Positions 6,531 through 15,191 are shown, counted from the stretch's first letter. The stretch: 18,610 nt of DNA from Flavobacterium sp. SUN046 (GCF_028867965.1 NZ_JAPQNT010000020.1:1-18610), one strand, 5' to 3'. A program made the numbers and translations. Notes: generated by a model not told the origin, from the sequence alone.

Positions 6531-9500
6531 TTATCTTTTGATCATTTTAAACAATTTTGAATTATTGTCGCTGTCATTGAATTTTACTAAATAAATTCCT
6601 GAACTGTATCTTGATAAATCAAAAGAAGTTGTTCCAATATTTAATTTTTCTATTCGAATTGTTTTACCAACAGCATCATAAATTGTGATTGTTCCTTCAA
6701 TTGTATTTTTAATTGCGAATGAAGTGTCAAACGGATTTGGAGTAGCCAAAATCGAATTATTAAAATCAAATTGATTAGTTGCCAAAACAGTTATCGTCTG
6801 ACAACCTGAAGTTACAGAACAAGTTCCATTTGAAACCACAACTGCGTAACTTCCACTTGCTGATGGAGTAAACGTTTGATTGGTTTCGCCAACAATAGCA
6901 GAATTACTATTGTTACAGTCAATCCATTGGTAAGTTGCTCCAGTTTGATTTGCAGATAATGTTGTACCGTTATTAGTAACAGTATTATCAATTGGAGATA
7001 AAATGGTTAATGCTAAAATTTGTTCATCGCAACCATCAACAACAGTATACGTTCCACTTTCAGTATAAGTTGTGCCATTTACTGCCCAAATATACGAATC
7101 ACAAGCCGAAGCAGTTGTAGAATTTGTAGTACTTGGTGTAATTGTCAATACCAATTCTTCAGTACCACAACTGGAAACAGCAGTATACGTTCCACTTGTT
7201 GAATATGTTGTTCCATTTACCGACCAAGTATACGAATCACAAGCCGAAGCAGTAGTTGTATTAGTAGTATTTGGCGTAATAGTCAACACTAATTCTTCAG
7301 TTGCACAACCAGTAGTAGAAGTATACGTTCCACTTGTTGAATATGTTGTTCCATTTACTGACCAAGTATAACTTCCACAAGCCGAAGCAGTTGTAGAATT
7401 TGTAGTACTTGGCGTGATAGTTAAATTTAATGACTTAATAGAACAACCAGAACCTGAAGTATACGTTCCTGAAGTTGTATAGGTTTGTTCTGATTCAATC
7501 CAAAAATAACTTCCGCAAGCTGATTCTGTTAATGATGTTGAAGTGTCAGGTGTAATTGTTAAAGCTAATTGCTCTGTAGTACAACCTGAAACAGAAGTAT
7601 AGGTTCCGCTAGTAAAATAGGTTGTTCCATTTACAGACCAAGTATAACTTCCACAAGCTGATGCAGTAGTTGTATTAGTAGTGCTTGGCGTGATTGTTAA
7701 CACTAATTCTTCAGTAGCACAACCAGAAGTTGAAGTATAAGTTCCACTAGTTGTATACGTTGTACTATTTACTGCCCAAATATACGAATCACAAGCCGAA
7801 GCAGTTGTAGAATTTGTAGTACTTGGTGTAATTGTCAATACCAATTCTTCGGTAGCACAACCAGTAGTAGAAGTATAGGTTCCACTAGTAGTATAGGTTG
7901 TTCCATTTACAGACCAAGTATACGAATCACAAGCCGAAGCAGTAGTTGTATTAGTAGTATTTGGCGTAATAGTCAACACTAATTCTTCAGTTGCGCAACC
8001 AGTAGTAGAAGTATATGTTCCACTTGTTGAATATGTTGTTCCATTTACCGACCAAGTATACGAACCACAAGCCGAAGCAGTTGTAGAATTTGTAGTACTT
8101 GGCGTAATAGTTAAATTTAATGTTTTAATAGAACAACCAGAACCTGAAGTATATGTTCCAGAAGTTGTATAGGTTTGTTCTGATTCAATCCAAAAATAAC
8201 TTCCACATGAAGCAACGGTTGATGTAGTTGAAGTATCAGGAGTAATGGTTAAAATTAATGTTTTTGTACCACAACTTACATAAGTATAAGTTCCACTTGT
8301 AGTATAGGTTGTGCCATTTACAGCCCAAGTATATATACCACAAGCAGATTCAATAGTTGTTGTATCTGAATTTGGTGTAATAGTAACAACAACATCGGTT
8401 GTTGGACTTTCGCAATTTCCGTCAGTTTGCGAAACATAATAAGTTCCAGAAGTTGAAATAGCAGTTGTTGATGCTAGTAGACTTCCAGTAGAATTATACC
8501 AATTTAAAGTATTTCCAGTTGAACTAGTTGCAACTAATGATGCTACAGTTGTGCTACCACAAAATGATTGTGCACTTGCAATTGGAGCTGATAAATTAGT
8601 TACAGTAACCATAGAACTAGCTCTTGGACCTTCCATTGTTCCATTAATCTGCGCAGCATAATAAGTGCCAGAAGTTGTAATTGGTGTTGAAGATGCTAAA
8701 GCTGTTCCGCCAGTTGCAGTTGCATACCATACCGTACCGTTACCATTAAAAGTAATAGCATCTAATGAACCTACTGTTGTGTTACCACAAAATGATTGCT
8801 CGTAAGTTATTGGTGCACTTGGTGTTGTTGATAAGGTAACCGTCATACCTGTTCTTGGACTTTCGCAACCATTTACAATTTGAGAAATATAATAGGTTGT
8901 TCCGCTTACCAATGGTGTTTCAATGTCAGTAATATAACTACCGCTTACAGCTGTAAGTGAATCATACCAGCCATAAGTAGCTCCAGAAACTAAATTATCT
9001 GTATAAAATGTAAAATCATCAATTATACTACCAGGAAGCAAATTTATTGCAGAAGCCAGAACTCCTAAAGCTGGTGGTATTGGATTTATTATTACAGCAA
9101 CACTTGTTCTTGTACTTTCGCAAGTTCCAATTGATTGCGAAACATAATAAGTTCCTGAAGTAGTAATAGCTGTAGAAGAAGCTAAAGCTGTTCCACCAGT
9201 AGCAGCTGAATACCAATTTAAAGTATAACCAGATGTTGCAGTCGCAGCTAATGAAGCCACAGTTGTGCTACCACAAAATGATTGCGCATTTGCTGTTGGT
9301 TGCGTAGGTGGTGTTCCTGTTACTTCCCAAGCACAAATATCGTTATTGAATGTAGCTGTTTGATAACATGCTAATGTTGGTTGTGCAGGTTGTGTTCCTG
9401 TTATAGTCCATTCACAAAATGTTGTGTTTAGAACAGCTGTTTGATAACATGCTAATCCTATTGGTTGTTCAGGTTGCATAGTAATGGTTAAAAGTAACGT

Positions 9501-11186
9501 TTTTAGGTTACAACCAAATCCAGAAGTATAAATCCCTGAAACATTATATGTTTGCTCCGATTCCATCCAAAAATAAGTTCCACAAGCTACAGCTGTTGAT
9601 GTAGTTGTATTGTTTGGAGATATAGTAATCGCAACACTTGTTCTTGTACTTTCATTTGTACCATCAGATTGCGATACATAATAAGTTCCAGAAGCTGTAA
9701 TAGCTGTAGAAGAAGCCAAAGCTGTTCCGCCAGTTGCTACATTATACCAAATTAAAGTATTTCCTGTAGCACCAGTTGCCTCTAAAGAAGCTACTGTTGT
9801 ACTGCCACAAAAAGTTTGTGCGTTGGCAGTTGGAGCAGTAATTGCAGCATTTACGGTAATTGACATATAAGCTTCTAAGGCACATGTATAAGCGGCACTT
9901 GGTGTAAAAGTATAAATTGTTGTTGCCGTATTGTTTAATGCTGGTGTCCATGTACCTGGAATTCCATTTAATGATGTAGTTGGCAAAGGGCTTAATGTAG
10001 CACCACTAGTAATAGCAGCTACTTGATCAAATGTTGGATTTATTAGTCCACCATCTGTCTGTGTAATTGTTAATGAATAATTTCCTTGAGCAGTAGCTGA
10101 TGCACTTTCTACAACTACATATACAAAAGCTTTTTCTGAAATATCAAGACTTGTTACTGTGCCTCTAGGAAAACCATCCTCATTAGTACAATATTCACTA
10201 GGATTTAAAACAGTAGTACCATCAGTATCATAAACGACAATAGTTGAATCAAAATCAGTACCAGTACATGTATTAGCAGATAAACCACCTTTACATATTT
10301 GTCTATTTACTTTGTACCAAACTTCTCTACCAAGATCTCCAACAGCATTAATAAAACAATTTGAAGCTAAATTGTTACCTGTTGTAGTATAATCAGATGA
10401 ATTTACTTCAATTGCTGTAGCTTGTGTTTGCCCAGCTGGTGGAGTAATTGTTAAATGAAGTTCTTGATAAGCACAGGTTGGCGATGAAGGATAAGTCCCA
10501 CTTGCGGTATAAGTTGTTGCGTTTGCAGGCCAAGTATAACTGCCACAAGCACTTGCTGTTGTAATGTTTGGAATAATTGCATTTGTAGTAGTCGCTGTTG
10601 TTGCCATAGCAACAGACCAACCTTTGAAGTCGCTTCCGGAGTCTATGTCACCATCAGAATACATATCACCACCAGCATAAGTAGTTCCAGCTGTTGTGTT
10701 TCCAAAATTAACCCCACCTGAAAGTCCAAAATGACTATCAATAGAATCTGTAATTTGAAATTCCCAAACATATGATGTGCCACTTATTAAAGTTGAATTA
10801 CTACAACTAAAATCTGCAACTAAGGTTGAATTAGGATATATTTGGTTAGTAAAGTTAAATCCGTTTGCAAATATTCCTTCTCCAATAACTTCACCAGTTA
10901 TAGCATTTTTAATCTTTAGAAAGACACCTGATTGTGTATAATTTCTAAAATCACTACAAGTAGCATCAAAATTAAAAGTAATGGTGTTAATTTTTGCGGT
11001 ACAACTTGGTGTAAAGCTTTGCGCAAAAAACAGATAACCAATAGCGGGTACCAAAGGTGTTCGGTTAGGCGCAGTTGCGGGCACACCAAATGTGCATTGC
11101 GCTTGTACATTTTGTAATGCCAATAGCGATAGCATTACGGTTAAAATTACCGAGAGTAATTTGTTTTTAAATAGTTTTTTAGTCAT
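6531..11186 (-). CDS. T9SS-secreted multidomain surface protein with Ig-like domains and 46-residue repeats
   Basis: The 1551-residue protein is built for export and display. Residues 1-30 are a Sec signal peptide, cut after VQAQ. An N-terminal globular region (31-200) is followed by a pre-peptidase-C-like beta domain (about 250-375). About five Ig-like domains of the type common in Bacteroidota adhesins follow (residues about 452-522, 629-701, 702-786, 790-863, 866-936), with motifs SFCGSTTVASL and SGTYYVSQ. Two 27-residue CYQTA repeats (578-631) lie between the first and second. Ten repeats of about 46 residues (936-1394), each with an ACxSYxW motif and a GC pair, precede a last beta domain (1395-1468). 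The end (1478-1551) is a type A T9SS sorting domain: TPNPF, IYDAVGK, LSRYSSGIYLVKF and a final KMIKR. It is thus predicted to cross the outer membrane by the Por/Gld machinery and attach to the surface. No enzymatic domain is seen, so adhesion or gliding-linked binding is the likely role. Confidence 0.92.
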   Translation of the reverse strand: MTKKLFKNKLLSVILTVMLSLLALQNVQAQCTFGVPATAPNRTPLVPAIGYLFFAQSFTPSCTAKINTITFNFDATCSDFRNYTQSGVFLKIKNAITGEVIGEGIFANGFNFTNQIYPNSTLVADFSCSNSTLISGTSYVWEFQITDSIDSHFGLSGGVNFGNTTAGTTYAGGDMYSDGDIDSGSDFKGWSVAMATTATTTNAIIPNITTASACGSYTWPANATTYTASGTYPSSPTCAYQELHLTITPPAGQTQATAIEVNSSDYTTTGNNLASNCFINAVGDLGREVWYKVNRQICKGGLSANTCTGTDFDSTIVVYDTDGTTVLNPSEYCTNEDGFPRGTVTSLDISEKAFVYVVVESASATAQGNYSLTITQTDGGLINPTFDQVAAITSGATLSPLPTTSLNGIPGTWTPALNNTATTIYTFTPSAAYTCALEAYMSITVNAAITAPTANAQTFCGSTTVASLEATGATGNTLIWYNVATGGTALASSTAITASGTYYVSQSDGTNESTRTSVAITISPNNTTTSTAVACGTYFWMESEQTYNVSGIYTSGFGCNLKTLLLTITMQPEQPIGLACYQTAVLNTTFCEWTITGTQPAQPTLACYQTATFNNDICAWEVTGTPPTQPTANAQSFCGSTTVASLAATATSGYTLNWYSAATGGTALASSTAITTSGTYYVSQSIGTCESTRTSVAVIINPIPPALGVLASAINLLPGSIIDDFTFYTDNLVSGATYGWYDSLTAVSGSYITDIETPLVSGTTYYISQIVNGCESPRTGMTVTLSTTPSAPITYEQSFCGNTTVGSLDAITFNGNGTVWYATATGGTALASSTPITTSGTYYAAQINGTMEGPRASSMVTVTNLSAPIASAQSFCGSTTVASLVATSSTGNTLNWYNSTGSLLASTTAISTSGTYYVSQTDGNCESPTTDVVVTITPNSDTTTIESACGIYTWAVNGTTYTTSGTYTYVSCGTKTLILTITPDTSTTSTVASCGSYFWIESEQTYTTSGTYTSGSGCSIKTLNLTITPSTTNSTTASACGSYTWSVNGTTYSTSGTYTSTTGCATEELVLTITPNTTNTTTASACDSYTWSVNGTTYTTSGTYTSTTGCATEELVLTITPSTTNSTTASACDSYIWAVNSTTYTTSGTYTSTSGCATEELVLTITPSTTNTTTASACGSYTWSVNGTTYFTSGTYTSVSGCTTEQLALTITPDTSTSLTESACGSYFWIESEQTYTTSGTYTSGSGCSIKSLNLTITPSTTNSTTASACGSYTWSVNGTTYSTSGTYTSTTGCATEELVLTITPNTTNTTTASACDSYTWSVNGTTYSTSGTYTAVSSCGTEELVLTITPSTTNSTTASACDSYIWAVNGTTYTESGTYTVVDGCDEQILALTILSPIDNTVTNNGTTLSANQTGATYQWIDCNNSNSAIVGETNQTFTPSASGSYAVVVSNGTCSVTSGCQTITVLATNQFDFNNSILATPNPFDTSFAIKNTIEGTITIYDAVGKTIRIEKLNIGTTSFDLSRYSSGIYLVKFNDSDNNSKLFKMIKR
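7005..8381 (-). repeat. ten-unit 138-bp coding tandem array with a 690-bp higher-order period
   Basis: Ten consecutive units encode residues 936-1394 of the adhesin; the first unit is 45 residues and the others 46. Units 1-5 align in order with units 6-10. Units 2 and 7 share the variant YFWIESEQTY, units 3 and 8 are identical in protein, and units 5 and 10 share DSYIWAVN. At DNA level bases 7077-7160 are identical to 7767-7850, exactly 690 bp apart. The array therefore grew by duplication of a five-unit block. Confidence 0.93.
9294..9455 (-). repeat. two tandem 81-bp coding repeats (CYQTA motif)
   Basis: Two 27-residue units (578-604 and 605-631 of the adhesin) follow each other directly. 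Each runs from LACYQTA through a C-x-W motif to TGT-P-QPT. Each unit has two cysteines and could form a small disulfide loop between two Ig-like domains. Confidence 0.85.
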
Positions 11187-11222
11187 ATTAATTTAATTTA
11201 GTTAGTAAATTAGAGTTTTAGT

Positions 11223-11414
11223 TTATAAAATGATTTGCTTTTCATCTTGTAAGGATTTATGTTTTAATCCTTTTTTATGTTTTAAAATATTTATTACATG
11301 CGTAATGTTTTCATCGGTAAGCGGCATGTCGTTTTTTAAACAAAATATGATTGCTTCATCTTCTGTGACAGAAAATACTTTTAGTATATAATTAAGTCTT
11401 TTTAAAAAGTTCAT
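11223..11414 (-). CDS. possible 63-residue small protein upstream of the adhesin
   Basis: A 63-residue ORF lies 36 bases upstream of the adhesin start, on the same strand. It has a coding-like mix of charged and hydrophobic residues. A Lys/Arg-rich start (MNFLKRLNYILKVF) is followed by VTEDEAIIFCLKNDMPLTDEN and a predicted helix rich in Ile/Lys/His. There is no signal peptide or membrane segment, and I recognise no family. A TACATTTG promoter element on this strand lies upstream at 11504-11511, so the ORF would be the first reading frame on the adhesin transcript. It could be a small regulator, a leader ORF, or chance in AT-rich DNA. Confidence 0.45.
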   Translation of the reverse strand: MNFLKRLNYILKVFSVTEDEAIIFCLKNDMPLTDENITHVINILKHKKGLKHKSLQDEKQIIL

Positions 11415-11503
11415 TTCTTTATAAAGTAATTTTATGGTTTTACTCTTTTGAGTATTTTCGTTATACTCTTTTTATTGTTTTATAAAAATTCACATTTATT
11501 TTA

Positions 11504-11530
11504 CAAATGTATAGCGTTAAATTATCTCAA
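11504..11530 (-). promoter_or_regulatory. candidate promoter for the small ORF and adhesin
   Basis: On the minus strand TTG (11528-11530) is followed after 16 bases by TACATTTG (11504-11511), a match to the Bacteroidota -7 element with a spacer one base below the usual range. The start site would be about 85 bases before the small ORF. Its -33 region adjoins the left palindrome at 11536-11548. Confidence 0.5.
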
Positions 11531-11535
11531 AAAAT

Positions 11536-11587
11536 AAGTGTTAGCCCTTATTTTAAGGTATTGATTTTATAAGGGTTGACCCTTATA
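11536..11587. promoter_or_regulatory. paired palindromes, candidate operator between divergent promoters
   Basis: Two inverted repeats share the same arm sequence. The left is CCTTA-TTT-TAAGG (11536-11548). The right is TATAAGGGT-TG-ACCCTTATA (11568-11587), with perfect 9-bp arms. They lie between the leftward promoter candidate (11504-11530) and the rightward one (11612-11642), the place expected for an operator of a divergent unit. Neither has the T-run of a terminator. A binding site for the response regulator encoded at 13734 is an inference. Confidence 0.5.
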
Positions 11588-11611
11588 TTTTTGTTATTCA
11601 CTTCCTTTTTT

Positions 11612-11642
11612 TTTGACAATTTGAAAAGAAAAAGTATATTTG
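11612..11642 (+). promoter_or_regulatory. promoter of the two-component operon
   Basis: TTTG (11612-11615), 19 bases, then TATATTTG (11635-11642) is a complete match to the Bacteroidota promoter consensus. The leader to the kinase ATG at 11755 is about 105 nt and has a small AAAAGT/ACTTTT palindrome at 11711-11724 but no gene. Confidence 0.7.
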
Positions 11643-11754
11643 TTTTGAGGCAGTCCTAAAAGCTCTTTTCCTACGTTAATTTAGATGTTTCGTTATTTTA
11701 GTTATTTATAAAAAGTAGACTTTTAGAGATGCCCATTAGTTAAATCCATCAATT

Positions 11755-13731
11755 ATGCAGAAATGTTCTAGACATTTTTTTTGTTTTTTTATTATTTTGA
11801 TAGTTACTATATCTTGTAAAAAAAGTGAAGTCAAATTAGTTCAAAACCCTGTCTTATCAAAAGAAGTAAATTGGTTTAAGCAAGACAGTAATTATAAAAA
11901 TCCTAAATTATATCAAGATAAATTTACAGCTACCTACACGGCTTGTATAAAAAACAAACAATACGAACAAGCTAAATTGTTGTTGTTCTATTATGGTGAT
12001 CTTGTTTCAAAAATGTATGTAGGTGATAGTGTTTATGAGCAATTCACAAAAGATTTTTTAAACAAAAAGTATCCAGTTAAAAAGGATAGCACTTTTGTGA
12101 GATTGTATTATTTAATAGGCTCACTAACAAATAACAAAAACCAAATAAAAGAGTCCATTTTGTGGTGTGAAAAAGCACTAGAATACAACAAAATTTGTAA
12201 GTCAAACAAGCTTGATTTAGAAACTAAAAATTTATTGGGACTTAATTATGTGTATTCTAACAATCCCAAAAAAGGCTTGCGTTACTATTTGGAAATTATT
12301 CCAGTGTTAGAAAAGGATAAAAAGTATAGAGAAATTGGCATCATTTATAACAACATTTGTGATGCCTATGATATGTTACATGCCTATGACGATTGGAAAA
12401 AATTTCATAAAAAAGCATCAATAAACTTATGGAAAGGCAAAGATTTTAGCAATTATTTTTCTTTGCAAGGTACCTTTGCCATAAATAACTTTGAACACGA
12501 AAAAGATACTCTTAATACAATTCGGTTTATCGATTCTGTTATTACCATTTTTAAGGACTACAAAAAGCCAACGGAATATGATTCTATTAGTATAAATGAT
12601 ATTATAGCTTTAAAAAAATATTTAAAAAAAGACTATGATGCTGCAAAATATTACAACCAAAAAAATATAGATTATTATAAAAAAAACCAAAATATCTTAT
12701 TATTAAGATTTTGCGAAATGTTTGATGCAAAAATTTATTTTCAAAAAAATAAAAAAATAGAAGATGAAAATAAAATAAAATTAATTGCTGACGAACTTTT
12801 ACAAAACGAGAGTTATTTTGAAAGTCAAGAATTGTTTAATCTGTTGTATGAGAATGCCAAATTAAAAAATGATTATAAAAAGGCTTTAGAATATAGAAAT
12901 CTGGAAATGGCACTCAAAGATTCCACATTAAACCAAAATATTCAAGGGCAACTATTTGAATTGGATAAAAAATATGAATCAGAAAAAAAAGAAAAAAAAA
13001 TTGCCCAACAAAATACGGTTATTTCAACCAATAAGTTTTATATTACATTATTGATAGGTACTTTGTTAATGCTTGTGTTAGGTACAATAATTTACTTTTT
13101 CAGAAAAAATAAATTAGAAGCTCAAGCCGAAATAAAACGGCAAGAACAATTTACGTTTCAATTATTACAGAATACAGAAGAAGAACGAAGCAGAATTTCT
13201 GGAGAACTTCACGATAGCGTAAATCATAATTTGTTAAACATAAAAAATAATTTAATAAAAGGCAATGCTGTTAGGATTGACGATGTTGCTTCTATAATTG
13301 AAGAAGTTCGCAACATTAGTAGAAACTTGCATCCTGCGATTCTAGAAAATATAGGATTGGAAGCAAGTATTGAAAGTTTATGTGAAAGAGTATCAGAGAT
13401 TGGACTTTTTACTACTTGCGATATTAATTATACTACTTCATTGGCTAAAAGCAAAGAATTGCAATTGTATCGTATCATTCAAGAAGCATTAAACAATACA
13501 TTAAAGCACGGAAAAGCAAATGCAGCTAAAGTAATTTTAACGTCACAAAATAATTATTTGCATTTAGAAGTAAAAGACAATGGTAAAGGATTTGATGTTG
13601 CGCATCAATTAAAAAATCCAAAATCATTCGGACTACAAAGTATTATGCAACGTGCCAAAGCTATTGCGGCTAAAATAAACATTAATTCATCCGACAAGGG
13701 AACCATAATTCTCTTAAAAATACCGATTTAA
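11755..13731 (+). CDS. TPR-like sensor histidine kinase (HisKA_3/NarL type)
   Basis: The 658-residue membrane sensor kinase begins with an export signal ending in a lipobox-like TISC (Cys21) followed by KK, so it may be a lipoprotein. Residues about 40-400 are helical with TPR-like pairs and form the likely periplasmic sensor, ending in a Lys/Glu-rich coiled coil (about 400-418). One transmembrane helix spans about 428-449. The kinase core has the dimerisation motif EERSRISGELHDSV, with the predicted phospho-His at 486. N-box EALNNTLKHG is at 577-586, G1 DNGKGFD at 608-614, and G2 FGLQSIMQRA from 625. This arrangement is the NarL/DegS class, which pairs with LuxR-type regulators. The cognate regulator starts 2 bases after the stop codon. 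The signal sensed is unknown; the divergent adhesin is the nearest candidate target. Confidence 0.93.
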   Translation: MQKCSRHFFCFFIILIVTISCKKSEVKLVQNPVLSKEVNWFKQDSNYKNPKLYQDKFTATYTACIKNKQYEQAKLLLFYYGDLVSKMYVGDSVYEQFTKDFLNKKYPVKKDSTFVRLYYLIGSLTNNKNQIKESILWCEKALEYNKICKSNKLDLETKNLLGLNYVYSNNPKKGLRYYLEIIPVLEKDKKYREIGIIYNNICDAYDMLHAYDDWKKFHKKASINLWKGKDFSNYFSLQGTFAINNFEHEKDTLNTIRFIDSVITIFKDYKKPTEYDSISINDIIALKKYLKKDYDAAKYYNQKNIDYYKKNQNILLLRFCEMFDAKIYFQKNKKIEDENKIKLIADELLQNESYFESQELFNLLYENAKLKNDYKKALEYRNLEMALKDSTLNQNIQGQLFELDKKYESEKKEKKIAQQNTVISTNKFYITLLIGTLLMLVLGTIIYFFRKNKLEAQAEIKRQEQFTFQLLQNTEEERSRISGELHDSVNHNLLNIKNNLIKGNAVRIDDVASIIEEVRNISRNLHPAILENIGLEASIESLCERVSEIGLFTTCDINYTTSLAKSKELQLYRIIQEALNNTLKHGKANAAKVILTSQNNYLHLEVKDNGKGFDVAHQLKNPKSFGLQSIMQRAKAIAAKININSSDKGTIILLKIPI

Positions 13732-13733
13732 AA

Positions 13734-14363
13734 ATGAAGACAATACTAATAGCAGATGACCACCCAATTACTTTAAATGGCATCAAGCAGTATGTGGAAA
13801 ATATAGGTTATCAAGTAATTTGCACTTGTCAAAATGGTAACGAGGCTTTTGAAAATATTAAAAACCTAAATCCTGATTATGTGATTTTAGATTTGAATAT
13901 GCCAGGGATGAATGGTTTGGAAGTTTTAGAAAAAGTAAGAGTAGATGATCAAACAACTAAAATAGTTTTATACACGATGTATCATGAGAAATCGTTCTTA
14001 ACAAAAGCAACAAAATTAGGCGTAAATGGCTATTTGCTTAAAGATTTTGCATTAGAAGAATTGTCTTCCTGTTTGGAGAAAGTTAGCGTAAATGAAAATT
14101 GGTTTAGTCCAAAATTAGATGAAGCTTTAATAATAAACAAACATGATTCTGAAGTAGAAAAAATATTAACATTAACAGCTTCTGAAAAGAAAATTTTATC
14201 ACTTATTGCAAAAGACCATAGCACAAAAATGATAGCTGAAATGTTGTTTGTTTCTGAAAAAACAGTTGAAAAACACAGAAGTAATATTGTTAAAAAATTA
14301 GGATTGCCTAATGAACGTAATATTTTACAACGATTTGCACTTCAAAATAATATTCCAGAATAG
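13734..14363 (+). CDS. LuxR/NarL-family response regulator
   Basis: The 209-residue protein has a receiver domain (1 to about 120) and a C-terminal LuxR-type helix-turn-helix (about 146-205). In the receiver the acidic pocket is Asp8/Asp9 in IADDHP. The phospho-acceptor is Asp53 in VILDLNMPGMNG, the switch Thr is Thr81, and the conserved Lys is Lys103 in YLLKDF. The output domain reads LTASEKKILSLIA, then MIAEMLFVSEKTVEKHRSNI, the DNA-recognition helix of this family, then KKLGL. It starts 2 bases after the kinase gene ends, so the pair forms one operon and very probably one phosphorelay. The LuxR output suggests binding as a dimer to an inverted repeat; the palindromes at 11536-11587 are plausible sites, including for autoregulation. 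Confidence 0.95.
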   Translation: MKTILIADDHPITLNGIKQYVENIGYQVICTCQNGNEAFENIKNLNPDYVILDLNMPGMNGLEVLEKVRVDDQTTKIVLYTMYHEKSFLTKATKLGVNGYLLKDFALEELSSCLEKVSVNENWFSPKLDEALIINKHDSEVEKILTLTASEKKILSLIAKDHSTKMIAEMLFVSEKTVEKHRSNIVKKLGLPNERNILQRFALQNNIPE

Positions 14364-14425
14364 TTTTGTTTTAGTATTCATTTTTAAAACTCACCAACCA
14401 TTTTTCAGTACATTACCGAAAAAAA

Positions 14426-15127
14426 TTATAAAGTCAATCGAGCCAAATAGTCAAAATGTTCGCCTTCTTCGATTAATTCGCATTGTAAACCATTAGCAAT
14501 TACTGCATTTTGTAATGTATTGTAATCGAGATACAACCACGGAAAAGGTTCTTCGGTTTGGTTTTTATATGAAATTATGAATGTCAATTCACCATAATAA
14601 TTATCGGCTGGAACTAAAAATGAACCATCTTCATTTTCATTAAACATATAAATAATATCGGAAGAATCAATTAAAATTTGTCCGTTAGGCGTTAATATAC
14701 TTTTCAGTTTTTGCAGATATTTAGCAGTTTCCGAAAGGGTTCCAAAAATTCCTGTGCCATTCATAAGTAGCAAAATTGTATCAAATTTCTCGTTTTCAAT
14801 TTCCAATACATCTTGAACTTTAGCATTTTTCAACCCACGAAGTTGGCAAGCATTAATAGCATTTTCTGAAATATCAATAGAAGTTACCTCAAATCCTTTT
14901 TCTTGTAAGTACAAACTATGACTTCCAGCACCGCAACCTAAATCAAGAATTTTACCTTTTGAAAGTTGTAACGCTTTTTGTTCCAATTTTGGCATTTCAT
15001 TGTAAGTCCGAAAAAGATAAGCAACATCCATATCATCAGCTTCAGAAATATTGGTTTCAGTGATGATGTTTTCTGGATTATTTTTGATTTGGAAATCTAG
15101 TATGGCTTTGCCGAATAAATCTTTCAT
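14426..15127 (-). CDS. class I SAM-dependent methyltransferase
   Basis: The 233-residue cytoplasmic protein carries the Rossmann-type methyltransferase fold. Motif I is ILDLGCGAGSHSLYL (60-74), which binds S-adenosylmethionine. VTSIDIS just after it supplies the acidic residue for the ribose, and KFDTILLLMNGTGIFG forms motif IV. The rest of the core and the C-terminal strands fit a small-molecule methyltransferase of the UbiE/Methyltransf_11-25 type. The substrate cannot be read from sequence. It converges with the response regulator, with only 62 bases between them and no convincing terminator. No TAnnTTTG promoter was found in the short region before its start. Confidence 0.87.
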   Translation of the reverse strand: MKDLFGKAILDFQIKNNPENIITETNISEADDMDVAYLFRTYNEMPKLEQKALQLSKGKILDLGCGAGSHSLYLQEKGFEVTSIDISENAINACQLRGLKNAKVQDVLEIENEKFDTILLLMNGTGIFGTLSETAKYLQKLKSILTPNGQILIDSSDIIYMFNENEDGSFLVPADNYYGELTFIISYKNQTEEPFPWLYLDYNTLQNAVIANGLQCELIEEGEHFDYLARLTL

Positions 15128-15131
15128 ATAG

Positions 15132-15159
15132 TCATTGCGAGGAACGAAGCAATCTCATC
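15132..15159. repeat. 28-bp intergenic repeat-like sequence between divergent genes
   Basis: The stretch beginning TCATTGCGAGGAACGAAGC and ending CAATCTCATC has inverted ends, ATTGC/GCAAT. To my recollection nearly this string is dispersed in many Bacteroidota and other genomes. It lies directly upstream of the methyltransferase start. Only one copy is in the window, so its repeat nature rests on memory. Confidence 0.45.
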
Positions 15160-15191
15160 CTCTTTTTATTAATTTGTTAATATGATTTCAT

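Noticed and set aside
7072..7371. Plus-strand open frame of 99 codons inside the adhesin array
   Set aside because: It is the antisense shadow of the coding repeats; its own repetitive sequence mirrors the 138-bp unit.
7005..8381. CRISPR-like or satellite array
   Set aside because: The repeats are 138 bp, in frame, without unique spacers, and encode protein repeats of the adhesin.
14368..14390. GTTTTA/TAAAAC inverted repeat between the response regulator and methyltransferase genes as a terminator
   Set aside because: The stem is only 6 bp with one G:C pair and an 11-base loop, too weak to call.
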